From Pycnococcus provasolii (Eukaryota; Chlorophyta; Pseudoscourfieldiophyceae; Pseudoscourfieldiales; Pycnococcaceae), in NCBI GenBank assembly GCA_938743325.2, contig OW568894.1, positions 460,293 through 524,292 on the forward strand: DNA of 64,000 bases. Reading direction: 5' to 3'. The notes below the pieces were generated by a model. It was given only the letters and a program-made list of their open reading frames with translations, ran no database searches and was not told where the DNA came from. Below are positions 28,941 through 39,034 of this stretch, piece after piece. Position 1 is the first letter of the stretch; each line of letters starts with the position of its first letter. A program made the position numbers and the translations under genes.

Positions 28941-29881
28941 CTAGATCGTTAGATAGAGGGTGGTGTCAACAAGTTGGTGGTAAGAAGTAACAAAAACAAA
29001 AGTCCTTGGAAGGTGGTGCACGCGTCCAATAATCTTGCTCTTGCTCGTGCCAACGCCTTTCGCAACGCCGCTGAACCTCTTGTCAATGAGCCGCGCGAGT
29101 CCTGTCCTCTCCGCCGTCGCCTCGTTCATGATGGTCATCTGCGCGCCTCTGTCAACAAAGGCGGTGACAGGATGTCCGTTGATGGCCATGTTCACGTACA
29201 GCACGACGACCGAGCCGAAAGCCTCCGATCCATAGCCATCTCCATATTCTCCTCGATGTTCTTCTTCTGCATCGCCTCGTAGATTCTTTTTTGAGCCTCT
29301 GGGTCCATCGGGTCCGATGTTCGTCGAGCTCGCGCATGCGCTGCGCCTCCGAGGAGGGAGTGGCTGCGGCGGCGGCACGCTGCATGCCAATAAGTAGCAT
29401 ATCACCATCCTTGATGGATAAAGACGCGAGAGAAGCCTCAAGCCTGATATGCTGACGGCGAAGACGCGGGAGGGAGCTGCTTGCCCTCGTGCATTATGAC
29501 GAGCGAAGCGTCGGAGGAGCCCTGAGGCAGACGTCCAAAAACGAAAGTGTTATTTGTGTGGGCGCCATTTCGGGAAATGACCAACTCCAAACGTGCGTGG
29601 GCGCGGACGACGACGAGCAGGTCAAGCAGCTTTTTCCCAGGGGTTTGACTACCGGGTACGGGATTTTGGGGATCCCGGTCGCGTCTTTTCTTGGTCCTTT
29701 TGGTCCTTTTCCTCAAAAGCCGACGCGCGACGTCTTGTGATGCTCGTGGAGGCGGAGCTACTCGTGGTGCAACACGCGCCCGGGCAGCGGCGGCGGCGGC
29801 GGCTTCCGGGGCGTGCGTGAATGTGAGTTCTAAGGTGGTGACCCCTAGTACTAGTTGGTTGTCCCCATTGTTAGCTCCCAT
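28941..29881 (-). pseudogene. Ddi1-like fragment, right arm, further decayed
   Basis: Copy of the left-arm fragment. Relative to that copy it has short deletions (near 29230 and 29310), a 6-bp insertion (near 29035) and a substitution that changes the active-site triplet from Asp-Ser-Gly to Asp-Arg-Gly. The loss of the catalytic triplet and frame breaks agree with absence of selection. Confidence 0.7.
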
Positions 29882-29888
29882 AGGATGA

Positions 29889-30206
29889 ATTCATGCGCGT
29901 ACTGAGGATATCCTTCGCGCGGCTCACAAGGATCATCAAATCTTCCAAGTCCTCTCATGGCACGGCGACGCGGAGCTCGCGGCGGCGAAGTACGCTGCGG
30001 TGGATAGGGAGGCGGAAAAGCGTGGGGAAATTGAGGACGACATCATCATGGACAAAACGTGGGAGGAAGGAGGCGGAGGGATTTACATCCTCCGTCTCAC
30101 CCACATCAAGAACCTCACGTACGACGAGCGCGTGGATTTGCTCGTCGGGTTGGGATTGCTTTTATGCAAAAAAAAATGTGACCGTGGTCTTTCTAGTCCT
30201 ATTTAG
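29889..30206 (+). pseudogene. Exon-like fragment of an unknown gene, right arm
   Basis: Mirror of 24518-24839 with the same frame and no start codon; a stop lies directly upstream in frame. It is followed by an A8 run and A/T-rich DNA. Confidence 0.45.
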
Positions 30207-30266
30207 TGTGTTAGGTTATTAGTGAATGTTTTTTTTTTGTGTTTTGGGTGGTTGGTGGTAGACTTA

Positions 30267-30370
30267 CGATCTCCTTAACCGCTCGGACACAGTGTCTGTC
30301 AAGCTGCAGTTTTGCAACGCGACACCGACGAGATTCGAACTCGCGCGGGTTCCCCCAATCGATATCGAAG
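30267..30370 (-). tRNA. Second permuted tRNA-Ser-like unit, right arm copy
   Basis: Identical mirror of 24354-24457. Same strengths (acceptor 7 of 7, canonical T and D arms) and same weaknesses (imperfect anticodon stem, no T-run). Confidence 0.48.
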
Positions 30371-30460
30371 GTTAAAACCCGAATCTGAAAGTGTCACTGC
30401 ATTTCTCATGAGCAGTGGCTTCAAATTCGCAAAAAAATGCAACATTCATGAAAAAAAAAG

Positions 30461-30569
30461 TTCGAGTGCACCGCCTTAACCGCTCGGCCAAAGTGTCTAT
30501 CGTCGAGTTGCAAAGTTTTGCCGTTCGACACCTAGGAGATTCGAACTCCTGCTCCTTCCGGAAGTGCAT
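30461..30569 (-). tRNA. Circularly permuted tRNA-Ser(CGA), right arm copy
   Basis: Identical mirror of 24155-24263, on the minus strand, with the 3' half upstream of the 5' half and a nine-T terminator (read as A9 at 30451-30459 on the plus strand). Both arms therefore keep an intact permuted tRNA while the protein-like fragments beside it decay. Confidence 0.82.
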
Positions 30570-31010
30570 GACTTTTATGTTGACAAAAAGATTTTGTCGA
30601 TTAGGGGTTAGATGATGATGACAATTTATAGCAAGTGACTGGTGAGCAGTCTTTCCCACAGCTAGCGCCGCCGAGATGCACAAGAAGACCACTCACTCAC
30701 TCACTCACTCAGCTCTCCTCGAACGCACTCTCCGCACAGGCACACGAAAGCTTCCGTCACTCTTTTCGCGTTCGCAAGGCGCGAGTTTGGCAACAGGCGC
30801 CGCCGCGACCAACTACAGACGGCCGCTTTGGCACCGCCGTACTACACGCGAGCCGCCGTGCGACATACGTAGAACTTATTACGCACGCATACGCACTTCC
30901 ATGGGCTGCGACAACCACCAACCAAGGAAACACCTGTCTGTTTGTTGATTGGAGCGCGGCTAATAATAGTCCTCCACACTGCTTGCTTGTCCGTCCGTCA
31001 AGAGTGCTCA

Positions 31011-31533
31011 TCATCGTCTGCTGCCTCCTCCTTTAGCAACAACTACTCACTCCCTTCCATGGCTACGCGCTGCGACGCATGACACGAAAAAGTAAAAAGG
31101 TTGTTGTGCTCCATCCCACTCCAGACAAACGGGCAACTCCTATGAATTTACGGGAACGGGTGATGAAAGCGTACAGTAAAGAGTTACAACATCGTCACAA
31201 GAAAACTAAGTCGCGTTCGTAGACACTGCCCACTTGAGTCAGCTTCCTATGCGCCGCCACACCCACGCACGCGTATCTCTGCCCGCGCCGCCTCCATGCC
31301 GGGAAGGGGCGAGAAGGGCAGAAAACAGAGAGGCGAGAACCCCCGGACCAACTGCAACGAGGAGGGTTAGGGTTAGGGAGGGTTAGGGTTAGGGTTAAGG
31401 ATGGTGAGCCCGTGTCCTCCGCCGCTTTTCTTATCCTGTCTGTCACTTCACTTTGTTTTCGTCGTCATGTGGTGTCGCCGCCGTGCTCGTGCTTACTAGT
31501 TCAACTCAACCACGCCTGTTTCTTTTCAATAAG
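31011..31533. other. Intergenic region with interstitial telomeric repeats
   Basis: About 520 bp between the inverted duplication and the next gene. Contains TTAGGG units at 31364-31398. No other supported feature. Confidence 0.5.
31364..31398 (+). repeat. Interstitial telomeric repeat (TTAGGG)n
   Basis: Five GGGTTA/TTAGGG units with one interruption (AGGGAGGG). Same sequence as the large array at the right edge. Confidence 0.85.
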
Positions 31534-32521
31534 ATGGCGACGCCTCCTCCTTCACCACAACACCGTGAGAGTGAGAGTGATGATAATCACAGCAGTAGTA
31601 TCAGCAAAAGTCCTTGGCGCGAGCTTGTGCTGTGGGCAGGACGTCATCCACAATCGCAAACGCCGTACCTGCTGGTTCGACTCGGCGCCGCCGTACGGCT
31701 GAACATGCCAGAAGAGGAACAGAGACTCATGGGTGACGTTCTCGTGCAGCAGGCGACTCACGGATTGACGGCGCACTGCTTGACACCGCCATCCGGCAAG
31801 CGGTGGCGTGAGATTGCCGTCGTGGTACGCAGAACTTTGTTTTTCTTTTTCCCATAAAAAAAACACACACACCACCTAACAATCCTTCTTATAAACAACA
31901 CACACAACTTAGGTTGACTGCGACGGTCTCAGTCTACGCCACCGTCCACCTCTCGACGTGATCCGCGACGGTATACCTGCCCTCTTGAACGCGGCGGAGT
32001 CGCACGGAGGGGCGTGCACGTCGCTTCTACTGGTGCACGTGCCGCCGACGATGAGCTTTGTGCTCACGCTAATACGCGGCGTGCTCAGCGCCGAGACGCG
32101 CAAAAAGCTCAGGCTGCTTCGCACGCGCGAGTGGTTGGAACTGTCTGCATCGCTGACGCACGGCGCAAGGCTTGCTGGCAGCGTTCCGTGGAGGACGACG
32201 GGGGAGACGGGCCGTGTGGAGGTGGCGGCGCACGGCGACTCGATCAGTTCGTTGAGGCAGGGCGTGCCCTCGAGTCCGACGCGTACGAGCGTGGTGTGGG
32301 ACGAGCGGCTCGATGACGCAGCCATGGCTTGCTGTGGTGCAGCCGTATCGGCAGTCAGCCGCGCGCTCCGCGCATTCTTCCAGCACATCTCTCATGGCGA
32401 CGCCGCCGCCGCCGGCGAGAACGACGGCACCCGCATCCACGACGAGAAGTCGGCACCCCCGACGACTCGATGGCACTACGGCTGGTGGCCTGGCGAAGCT
32501 CTGCCCTCCGCGCGTCTGTAA
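31534..32521 (+). CDS. CRAL-TRIO-like (Sec14-type) protein, two exons
   Basis: Exon 1 31534-31824 and exon 2 31913-32521, with an 88-nt intron 31825-31912 (GTACGC...ACTTAG), phase 0; 299 residues. Exon 1 ends in a WREIAVV strand and exon 2 continues VDCDGLSLRHRPP, so splicing restores a strand-Asp-Gly turn typical of the CRAL-TRIO fold. Later parts fit the same fold: LLLVHVPPTMSFVLTLIRGV and SAETRKKLRLL resemble the lipid-exchange gate and the KI helix of Sec14-like lipid-transfer proteins. The similarity is weak and the gate is short, so the family call is tentative. Neighbouring Dpy-30 gene is convergent. Confidence 0.55.
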
Positions 32522-32641
32522 AGTAAGTGAAACAACAAACACATTTTTCCGTCTGTAAAACCAGTTTTCACCTCTCTCTCTCGAGCCATAAGAAGAAGAA
32601 AAAAGGATGATATTTTTTTATAGGTTGTTTTACCAGGTTGT

Positions 32642-32977
32642 TTATTTACGTGAGCCTCCCATGCCTCGCGACGGGTTGTTCTTCAGCAGGTATCCAGCGA
32701 GAAACTCGACGGGATCCGACGGACGTTCGCGAACCTGCAAGTTTATTTTTGAAAAAACAGTGTGTGTGTAAGGTTAGAGTGATTTGTTCTTGTGAAGTCA
32801 GCCGGGCCTTAAGCTCGCAAGGCTCAGACTAATATTTCAAGAACTCCTTTGAAAAAAGAGAAAAAAAGAGAGAGAACGCACCAGCTGCTGCAGACCGTTA
32901 AGAAGCGTGGGCATGACGTGTTTGTCGAGATAGGAGCGCGGCGGCATGGACTTGGCGTCGTCGGAAGCGGCCTGCAT
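32642..32977 (-). CDS. Dpy-30 / Sdc1-like subunit of histone H3K4 methyltransferase complexes, two exons
   Basis: A tiny spliced gene. Exon 1 is 32977-32882 and exon 2 32734-32642, with a 147-nt intron (GTGCGT...TTGCAG), phase 0. Together they give 62 residues: a short Asp/Ala leader, then PPRSYLDKHVMPTLLNGLQQ joined by the splice to LVRERPSDPVEFLAGYLLKN. This is the complete Dpy-30 dimerisation motif, including the conserved YLD, P-x-LL-x-GL and P-x-EFLA-x-YLL residues. Dpy-30 binds Ash2-type proteins in COMPASS/MLL complexes and AKAP-like helices in cilia. The length is short but Dpy-30 proteins consist of little else. Unspliced, neither exon is recognisable. Confidence 0.88.
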
Positions 32978-33606
32978 GGCGAACAGGGCGAGGATGAGCA
33001 GAGGCCGCGGAAGGTTTTTCCCCTGGGCCAGGTTGAGAGAGTTGAGGTTGCCTTCGCCTCCCCTCCCCGGGACGACGACGACGCGCCAGGTGCCCGGAGT
33101 TCGGCGAGGAGAGGAGAGCTCCAACGGTCCGAACTGTGGTTTCACCTCGGCCAGCAAGGGGAAATCCAGGGCTCAAGAGAATTCAAGCGGGCTCTCACCT
33201 TTTCGTTTTTTACCGTTTGCAAGCTTGCAGAATAGAACCGGCCAATATTGCTCCTTGCAAGCTCGCACAGGGGATATCCGCCGGTCTCGCTCATCATTAT
33301 TGAGTATTGACCACCTCAATTAAGTTGCAGAATAGTCCGGCCCATGAGCTCAGCTGCAGTCTTTCACCCGTCTAGCAAGAGGGGTCACTCCACCTGCTGG
33401 TAGGAAGTCGGAGAGGGAGGGAGGGGGCGAAAGCGGCCGCAGGACCCCCAAGGGAAAACTTCCACCCCACCCACGAAGGCCACTAAGTGAGTCCACGACC
33501 GTTAGGGTTTCTGTTAGGGTTACCACCTTTCTTTTGTTCCCTTGCTCTGCCCCTTCTCTTTTTGGTGTCTGGAGCTCATTATCGTAGTTGCGCTCGCTTG
33601 TTCTCC
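32978..33606. other. Divergent intergenic region
   Basis: About 630 bp. It holds the promoters of the Dpy-30 and phosphohexomutase genes. Two isolated TTAGGG-like units occur near 33503 and 33518. No gene seen. Confidence 0.5.
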
Positions 33607-35586
33607 ATGGCGTCTTCGTGCTCACCTGCGTTGTCGTTGTCAAAGTCACCTGCCCGTGGTGGTGTTCATAAGAAGCCCCTTGTAAGTGGGGACTGCTCCT
33701 GCTCTTGTGCCTCCTCCTCCTCCTTGCGTGCTTATCATCATCGTCATCCTCGTGCTCATTCTCAATCTCACTCTTGGATGGTTCCTCCTCATAGAAGAAG
33801 ATCACCTCCTCCATGCTGTGCTTCTGGTGGTTTTCCGTCACATGTTCAAACCGCTCTGGACCTGTGGTGCTCGCTGGATGCGCAAGAAGGTGGTTTGGAA
33901 CGAGAAGATACACTCATGCTAACTCAGATGACTGCCTCAACTCTCTCAGAGCGTGTGTGCACGCGCCTCGAGTTTGGCACCGCGGGACTCAGGGGACTCA
34001 TGGGTGCGGGATTCTCGCGCATGAACGCCGTCGTGGTTGTGCAAACGACGCAGGGCATATGCGCGCACCTTTTGGACACGTTCGACAACGACACGCTGAA
34101 GCGAAGAGGAGTCGCCGTCGGATACGACGCGCGCGTCAACTCGGACCACTTTGCGCGCGCGGCAGCTGCCGTCTTTGCATCCAAGGGAATCCAGGTGTTT
34201 TTAACCAGCGAGCCGTGCCCCACGCCGATTCTTGCCGCCGCGGTTTCTTACAAGCAGTGCGCGGCGGGTGTCATGGTCACCGCGTCGCACAACCCGAAAG
34301 AGTACAACGGATACAAGGTGTACTGGAGCAACGGCGCGCAAATCATACCGCCCGTCGACTCGCTGTGCGCCGCAGCCATTGAACAAAACCTTGACATATG
34401 GGAACGTCCGAACACGGACGATATCGCGTCGCACCCGCTCGTCAGCGATCCGCTTGCCATGGTTGCGCACCAGTACTTTGACGACATGGTGAAAAATCTG
34501 CACTTTCGTCCCAACAGGGAGAATGCGAGCACGCGCGTGCGCGTCGCGTACACGCCGCTGCACGGCGTTGGCGGGCCGTGTGCAGAGAAGGCGATTGCGA
34601 TGTTCGGGCTGCCTCCGCCCGTGCGCGTTCCCGCGCAGGCGGAGCCGGATGCGGCATTCCCCACGGTGACGTTCCCGAACCCGGAGGAAGGTGCGGACAC
34701 GTGGTCGCTGTGCTTTCAGGCTGCCGAGGAGGCTGGTGCAACGCTCGCGCTCGCGAATGACCCGGATGCCGACCGGCTCGCCGCCGCGGAGTGGAATGCC
34801 ACCACAGGCAAATTCGAGCCATTCAGCGGCAACGAGATTGGCGCTCTGCTCGGGCACTGGGTGTGGACGGAGTACGCCAAGGCGCATCCAGACGTCGACA
34901 AGTCGAAGTGCGCGCTGCTGTGCTCGACTGTGTCGAGCAAGTTCCTAGGCGCAATGGCGAGGGCAGAGGGACTGCACTTCGAGGAGACTCTCACGGGATT
35001 CAAGTGGCTCGGCAACCGCGCGAGGGAGCTCGAGGAGGAGGGGATGATTGTGCTCTTCTGCTTCGAGGAGGCGATTGGGTTCTCTTTCAACTTCGCGCTG
35101 ACGCCCGACAAGGACGGCGTGGCTGCCGCCGCGGTGTTCAACGAGATGGCTGCCGCCCTCGACGCCGAGCGCGGCGTGACGGTGCGCGAGCACCTCGCGA
35201 GCTTGTACGAGCGCTACGGCACATTTGCAAACAGGCAGGGGTACGTCGTGCGCGATCCCGCCGCGAACGCGGATTTGTTTGCCAAGCTGCGCGCGTCGTA
35301 CGCGCGCGAGGTGGGAGGCGTTCGCGTGGCTCGCGTGCGCGACATGGGAATGGGACTCGACGGCACGCCCGACGAGTGCGACGCGGGCGCCGCCGGCGAG
35401 CCGAGCTTGCCGTGGACAAAGGGCGACTTGATGATCACGTATTACCTGGAGGGCGATGCGGAGGTTACGCTCAGGGCGAGCGGCACGGAGCCGAAGCTGA
35501 AGTGGTACTTGGACGTGCAGACGAGCGGCGGCGCGGATGCCGACGCGCTCGCCGCGGCTGTGCAGGCGGAGCTCCTTGGCGTGTAA
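33607..35586 (+). CDS. Phosphoglucomutase/phosphopentomutase, PGM2 type
   Basis: 659 residues from the ATG at 33607, no intron proven. The alpha-D-phosphohexomutase signatures are all present: substrate loop LEFGTAGLRG, catalytic phosphoserine Ser227 in TASHNPKEYNGYK, metal-binding DPDADR near residue 385, sugar-binding CFEEAIGFS and the phosphate-binding RASGTEPKLKWYL near the end. The spacing and the FGTAGLRG/NPKEYNGYKVY words place it in the PGM2 group, which interconverts hexose- or pentose-1- and 6/5-phosphates. The first 100 residues are Ser/His/Pro-rich, unlike the family, and may be a plastid leader or contain an unrecognised intron. Confidence 0.92.
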   Translation: MASSCSPALSLSKSPARGGVHKKPLVSGDCSCSCASSSSLRAYHHRHPRAHSQSHSWMVPPHRRRSPPPCCASGGFPSHVQTALDLWCSLDAQEGGLEREDTLMLTQMTASTLSERVCTRLEFGTAGLRGLMGAGFSRMNAVVVVQTTQGICAHLLDTFDNDTLKRRGVAVGYDARVNSDHFARAAAAVFASKGIQVFLTSEPCPTPILAAAVSYKQCAAGVMVTASHNPKEYNGYKVYWSNGAQIIPPVDSLCAAAIEQNLDIWERPNTDDIASHPLVSDPLAMVAHQYFDDMVKNLHFRPNRENASTRVRVAYTPLHGVGGPCAEKAIAMFGLPPPVRVPAQAEPDAAFPTVTFPNPEEGADTWSLCFQAAEEAGATLALANDPDADRLAAAEWNATTGKFEPFSGNEIGALLGHWVWTEYAKAHPDVDKSKCALLCSTVSSKFLGAMARAEGLHFEETLTGFKWLGNRARELEEEGMIVLFCFEEAIGFSFNFALTPDKDGVAAAAVFNEMAAALDAERGVTVREHLASLYERYGTFANRQGYVVRDPAANADLFAKLRASYAREVGGVRVARVRDMGMGLDGTPDECDAGAAGEPSLPWTKGDLMITYYLEGDAEVTLRASGTEPKLKWYLDVQTSGGADADALAAAVQAELLGV

Positions 35587-35798
35587 GTAGATTAGTATTA
35601 TCGTAGAAGTGGTAGGAGGTCGGGTTAGGGTAATATGGATTCCCGGCCTGCGAACTAGGGTTACGCCGGGGTGCTGTCCCTTCATTCCCTCCCTCCCCTT
35701 CTTCCTCCGCCATCCGCCATCCGCCCTTCTTCTCTTCTCACCTGCTCTTAGGGCGCCCGCCGCGCGCTGAGCTCGGCAATAACGGTTTAAGCTCACGT

Positions 35799-36270
35799 AT
35801 GATGCCGTCGCCGCGGCCGTTCGCCGCGCTCCTTCTCGTGCTCCTTGTGCTCCTGCAGCACGCCGCCGAGGTGGACGCGCGGTTTTTCCTCGACCTCAGC
35901 TGGTTGTTCGGCTCGACGAGCGGCCAGAGCCTGCCGCAGAAGAAGAGCGATCTGCCTCGGCCCGTCGCCTTGCGTCGCAAGCACTTCCCGTTCGACTTGC
36001 ACGGCTACTGGTACTCGGAGGTGGAGCACGAACAGCACACGGTGCGCATCCACATGACGTTCAGTGCCACGAGAAGCACATGGGTTGTCGAGACTGCGCC
36101 GGAGCACGTCGTGGGAGAGCACGACAACAGAGCAGACTTTCAGCACGTAGACTCGTACGTATTTTCTTTCCCGATTTGTTTTGTTTTGACGTTTTGCTTG
36201 CAGGCTTTGCCTTTTCATTTTTTTCTTCCTCCTTGGGATTGCCGACGCGGTTGGGCTAACATCCAAGTCA

Positions 36271-36303
<33 letters not shown>

Positions 36304-37050
36304 TCGCACATCGCACATCGCAGCTTCGACACATACCGAGGTGGTAAGCGCAGCGAGTGGAGCTTTTTTCGTGGGAGGGTTCTCAGCGAGGAGACGCTGG
36401 CAACAGGCATGGTCTGCGTATGCGCGCGTGCTCAGTACGAGTACAGCAACGTCGCGGAGAAGCCGTCAGTGCGCTGCTTTGCGTACGAAACGCACAAGGG
36501 TGAGGACAGCGGCGGCCACGACCACATGATTTACGCCGTGAGCACCGAGGACTACGGCTGCCCACGCTCGAGCACAGACGGCGACGGCGTGCACGTAATC
36601 CCCTTCGAGCGGCGCAGCATGGAGCTCGTTCCCCCTCGCCTGCTCAACAACTGGGTGCGCGAGTCGTACGACGCGCGTTGCGTGGTGGAGCGCAGCCTGC
36701 AGCCGACGTACAGCCGGTGGCGTAAGCAGTGCAGTGCCGACGGTCCCGTGGAGGAGGGCCACAGCGACGTCGTCGCCAACTGGGGAACGTGCGGCGACAG
36801 CGAGGTGAGCCACCACTGGAGCGCGACGGGGTCGTTCAAGCACGACGCCGTCGTCGAGGGCCACGAGTCGGAGGGCGAGGCGAGCACGCACTGCCATCAC
36901 ACGGTATGCTTTGTGGACCTGTCGACGAGCACGGGCGGCGCTGCTGAGCACAAAAACGACTTCCTGCGCCGCGGTCCTCACTGCGCGGTATTCGGCGCGA
37001 ACGAGAAGCCTGACATGGACGCTCACGACACCGCGACGACGATGCAGTAA
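35799..37050 (+). CDS. Secreted protein of unknown function, two exons
   Basis: Exon 1 35799-36154 and exon 2 36324-37050, intron of 169 nt (GTACGT...CGCAG, containing a CA microsatellite), phase 2; about 360 residues. A strong signal peptide (FAALLLVLLVLLQHAAEVDA) opens the protein. The mature part has conserved-looking aromatic strands (FPFDLHGYWYSEVEHEQHTV, SEWSFFRGRVL), a putative beta-rich fold, and ten or so Cys residues, including VCVCARAQYEY and HCHHTVCFVDL. No family recognised. Splicing restores a continuous segment HVDSFDTYRGGKRSEWSFF. Confidence 0.65.
36265..36298. repeat. CA microsatellite inside an intron
   Basis: ACACAC run in the intron of the secreted-protein gene, followed by three copies of an ATCGCAC motif just before the acceptor. 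Confidence 0.8.
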
Positions 37051-37171
37051 GTAAGTTTACCCCCGTAACACAAGTTGAAGCTTGAAACTATACAAACTAT
37101 CCATAAAGGTAGATGATGGTCAAAGTCAAATAACAAACACGGTGCGAGTACAATTTCGTCACACGATCGTA

Positions 37172-37804
37172 CTACAGTTCGTCGCGATATTTACCCCCAG
37201 TAAAGGTACAACGCGCGAACCAAACTGAAAACGACATACCGCCAAGCGTGCTCGGCGACGATTCCGCGGTCCAAAGCGTGCGGGGAAGCACGGACCACTC
37301 GTTGTCATCGCGCGAATCAACATCACGCAGAAGTGGGAATGACGTGCCACCATCAGCGTCCAACTTGCACGAAGACGACGGCGACGAGAACGAATTCTCA
37401 AAGTCAACAGGTTCCATGCAACGATTCACCGCAGCGAACAGCATCCGCGCACTACTGGCGCCGCTGTTGTTTGCACCATCCTGCTTGTCTCGCTTTCGAA
37501 AGGAAACGACAAGCACGCATTTCAACTTGACGCGCATGCCGTCAGGTCGTGTCATGGTGAAGGGCAACGATGCGCTGCTATTTCGCATCACAACTCGTCG
37601 AGCCTGAAGCGTTGGAAGCAAATCGCAGCTCCCGGCAAGAGAGCAAAGATTTTTGCTGAGCGCTGAGCGCAGCTGTCCCGCTGCATTGAAGCGTATATGC
37701 GAAATATTATTGGACCAACCAATCTGCTGTGCATCGACCAGACGAGTTTGTCCGAACGCGAGGCCAAATGCCTGACTCGCCTCGATGGTGTTTCCACGCG
37801 ACAT
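37172..37804 (-). CDS. Possible 3' exon of the glycosidase-like gene, or a separate small gene
   Basis: 210 codons from an ATG at 37804. The beginning (GNTIEASQAFGLAFGQTRLV) resembles the end of clan GH-A barrels and the rest (KLKCVLVVSFRKRDKQ) a C-terminal beta domain, which is what one expects downstream of the barrel encoded at 37886-39034 on the same strand. The gap is only about 80 bp, ending in a C/A-rich tract and CAAATAG, like an intron. No single donor-acceptor pair is convincing. Candidates are a donor GTGTAC near 37921 joined to an acceptor in ATCGAG or GTCAG near 37780, both in frame. Confidence 0.5.
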   Translation of the reverse strand: MSRGNTIEASQAFGLAFGQTRLVDAQQIGWSNNISHIRFNAAGQLRSALSKNLCSLAGSCDLLPTLQARRVVMRNSSASLPFTMTRPDGMRVKLKCVLVVSFRKRDKQDGANNSGASSARMLFAAVNRCMEPVDFENSFSSPSSSCKLDADGGTSFPLLRDVDSRDDNEWSVLPRTLWTAESSPSTLGGMSFSVWFARCTFTGGKYRDEL

Positions 37805-37885
37805 AGCTATTTGGGTTTGGTTTGGTTGTGTTGTGTTGGTTTGGTTAGTGATTGTTTTTTCTTGATGATGATGCGCCGCGGGTGG

Positions 37886-39034
37886 TTATAGAGCCTTAGT
37901 AGAGGTTGACGTACACACGAGTAGCGTGGAAATGTATCGCAGACCGCCAGCCTTGCCGAATGATGCTCGCTTCACAAAATTCGAAGCCTCCTTATCGACG
38001 GACCATTCATCAAGGACGCAAGAACCGCTGTCAAATTCAGTCAGCCACAGAGTCATGCCGATCTTCTCAGCCGTGTCAGCGAAGCTGTCAAGCATCGCCT
38101 CCGGCTCTGCGACGATGTACGTCATCCACGCGTGCCATCTTGACGCATGTCGAATGCCCGGGTCTCTTGCCAGCGCTCGTGTCACCATCGACGCAGCACA
38201 ATTCGTGTGTATGACCGCGGCAGTAGCAGCAGTAGTGAAGTTGCCTTTGACGACTACGGGAAGCAAGGCGCGATTCCAGGATGTCGCCTTGTTATATGCG
38301 TCGCCACCCTGCATCGCACCAGGATATTGACGAACGACGAAAGGCGATCCATTCACGTCCAAGGGGATCCCCGCGGCTACACGTACGTTGCTGCGCATCT
38401 GGGCGGCACGGCGCAGCTGCTCGAGTGTGGTTTGGGCAACTCGCAGGTACGCATTTCCATCGTATGGCGGCTGGTAGTACATCTCGTTGCCCACCTCGAA
38501 ACGCACCACCACGTCGTCATCATCATCGTCGTTATTTGTGTTAGCTGCATCCAGGCAAACTTCAATATCACGCGCAACATCATCGGAGGTTAGCACGTTC
38601 AACACGAACGTTGGCAGTCCGAGATGTCTCACGTAGTTTCGCGCCGAGAATGTTCCTGCGGGGTGCATGGCAACGCCATAAAAGTCGCGCTTTCCCGATC
38701 CGCTATCGCCACATCCTCTCACGCGCATGCCGAGTCCTTTTCTCAGCGTCGTCGCGCATCCGTCGACCCAGTCTGCGCGCGTGATGTTGAAGAACATCGC
38801 AAACGTTCCCCCTGGATATCGCCCCCCCGCGGGAACGTGCAGCGCTCTTTTAACTGTGCTGATGTAGTTGGCATCGTGAAATGGAACTCCGTACGCGAAT
38901 CCCTCCACGAGGTTGAGAGACAAGTGCGCGGCATGAAGGTTGTTCCACACAATATGCGACGGCGATGCTGCTGCTGCTAGTGTCGTCGCGGTTGGTGTCA
39001 TCATGAGCACGAAGAAGGCGAGCAGAAGCATCAT
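37886..39034 (-). CDS. Secreted clan GH-A-like glycosidase
   Basis: 382 codons as an unspliced frame from the ATG at 39034. A signal peptide (LLLAFFVLMMTPTATTLAAA) is followed by a barrel-like domain. The acid/base Glu is in RFEVGNEMYY (residue 184) and the nucleophile Glu in TLWLTEFDSG (residue 333), the typical NE and E pair after strands 4 and 7. An Asp-rich loop precedes strand 4. The last 20 residues change to Ser/Thr-rich nonsense, whereas the adjacent frame reads FHATRVYVNLY, a sensible helix. That suggests an intron or frameshift near the end; the true C-terminus may be the 37172-37804 segment. The family (GH79-like or related) and substrate are not determined. Confidence 0.65.
   Translation of the reverse strand: MMLLLAFFVLMMTPTATTLAAAASPSHIVWNNLHAAHLSLNLVEGFAYGVPFHDANYISTVKRALHVPAGGRYPGGTFAMFFNITRADWVDGCATTLRKGLGMRVRGCGDSGSGKRDFYGVAMHPAGTFSARNYVRHLGLPTFVLNVLTSDDVARDIEVCLDAANTNNDDDDDDVVVRFEVGNEMYYQPPYDGNAYLRVAQTTLEQLRRAAQMRSNVRVAAGIPLDVNGSPFVVRQYPGAMQGGDAYNKATSWNRALLPVVVKGNFTTAATAAVIHTNCAASMVTRALARDPGIRHASRWHAWMTYIVAEPEAMLDSFADTAEKIGMTLWLTEFDSGSCVLDEWSVDKEASNFVKRASFGKAGGLRYISTLLVCTSTSTKAL

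Larger units (their letters stand above)
28303..31010. repeat. Inverted duplication 1, right arm (about 2.7 kb)
   Basis: Mirror of 23725-26429. It begins inside the coding region of the gene at 28022, which shows that this side is the older arrangement and the left arm the derived copy. Differences between arms are few and cluster in the Ddi1-like fragment and near the outer end (a 3-bp and further small insertions at about 30870-31000). Confidence 0.97.

Noticed and set aside
23725-31010. Terminal inverted repeats of a large DNA transposon
   Set aside because: No transposase, no target-site duplication at the outer edges, and one arm contains the end of a host gene cut at the inner edge; a segmental inverted duplication fits better.
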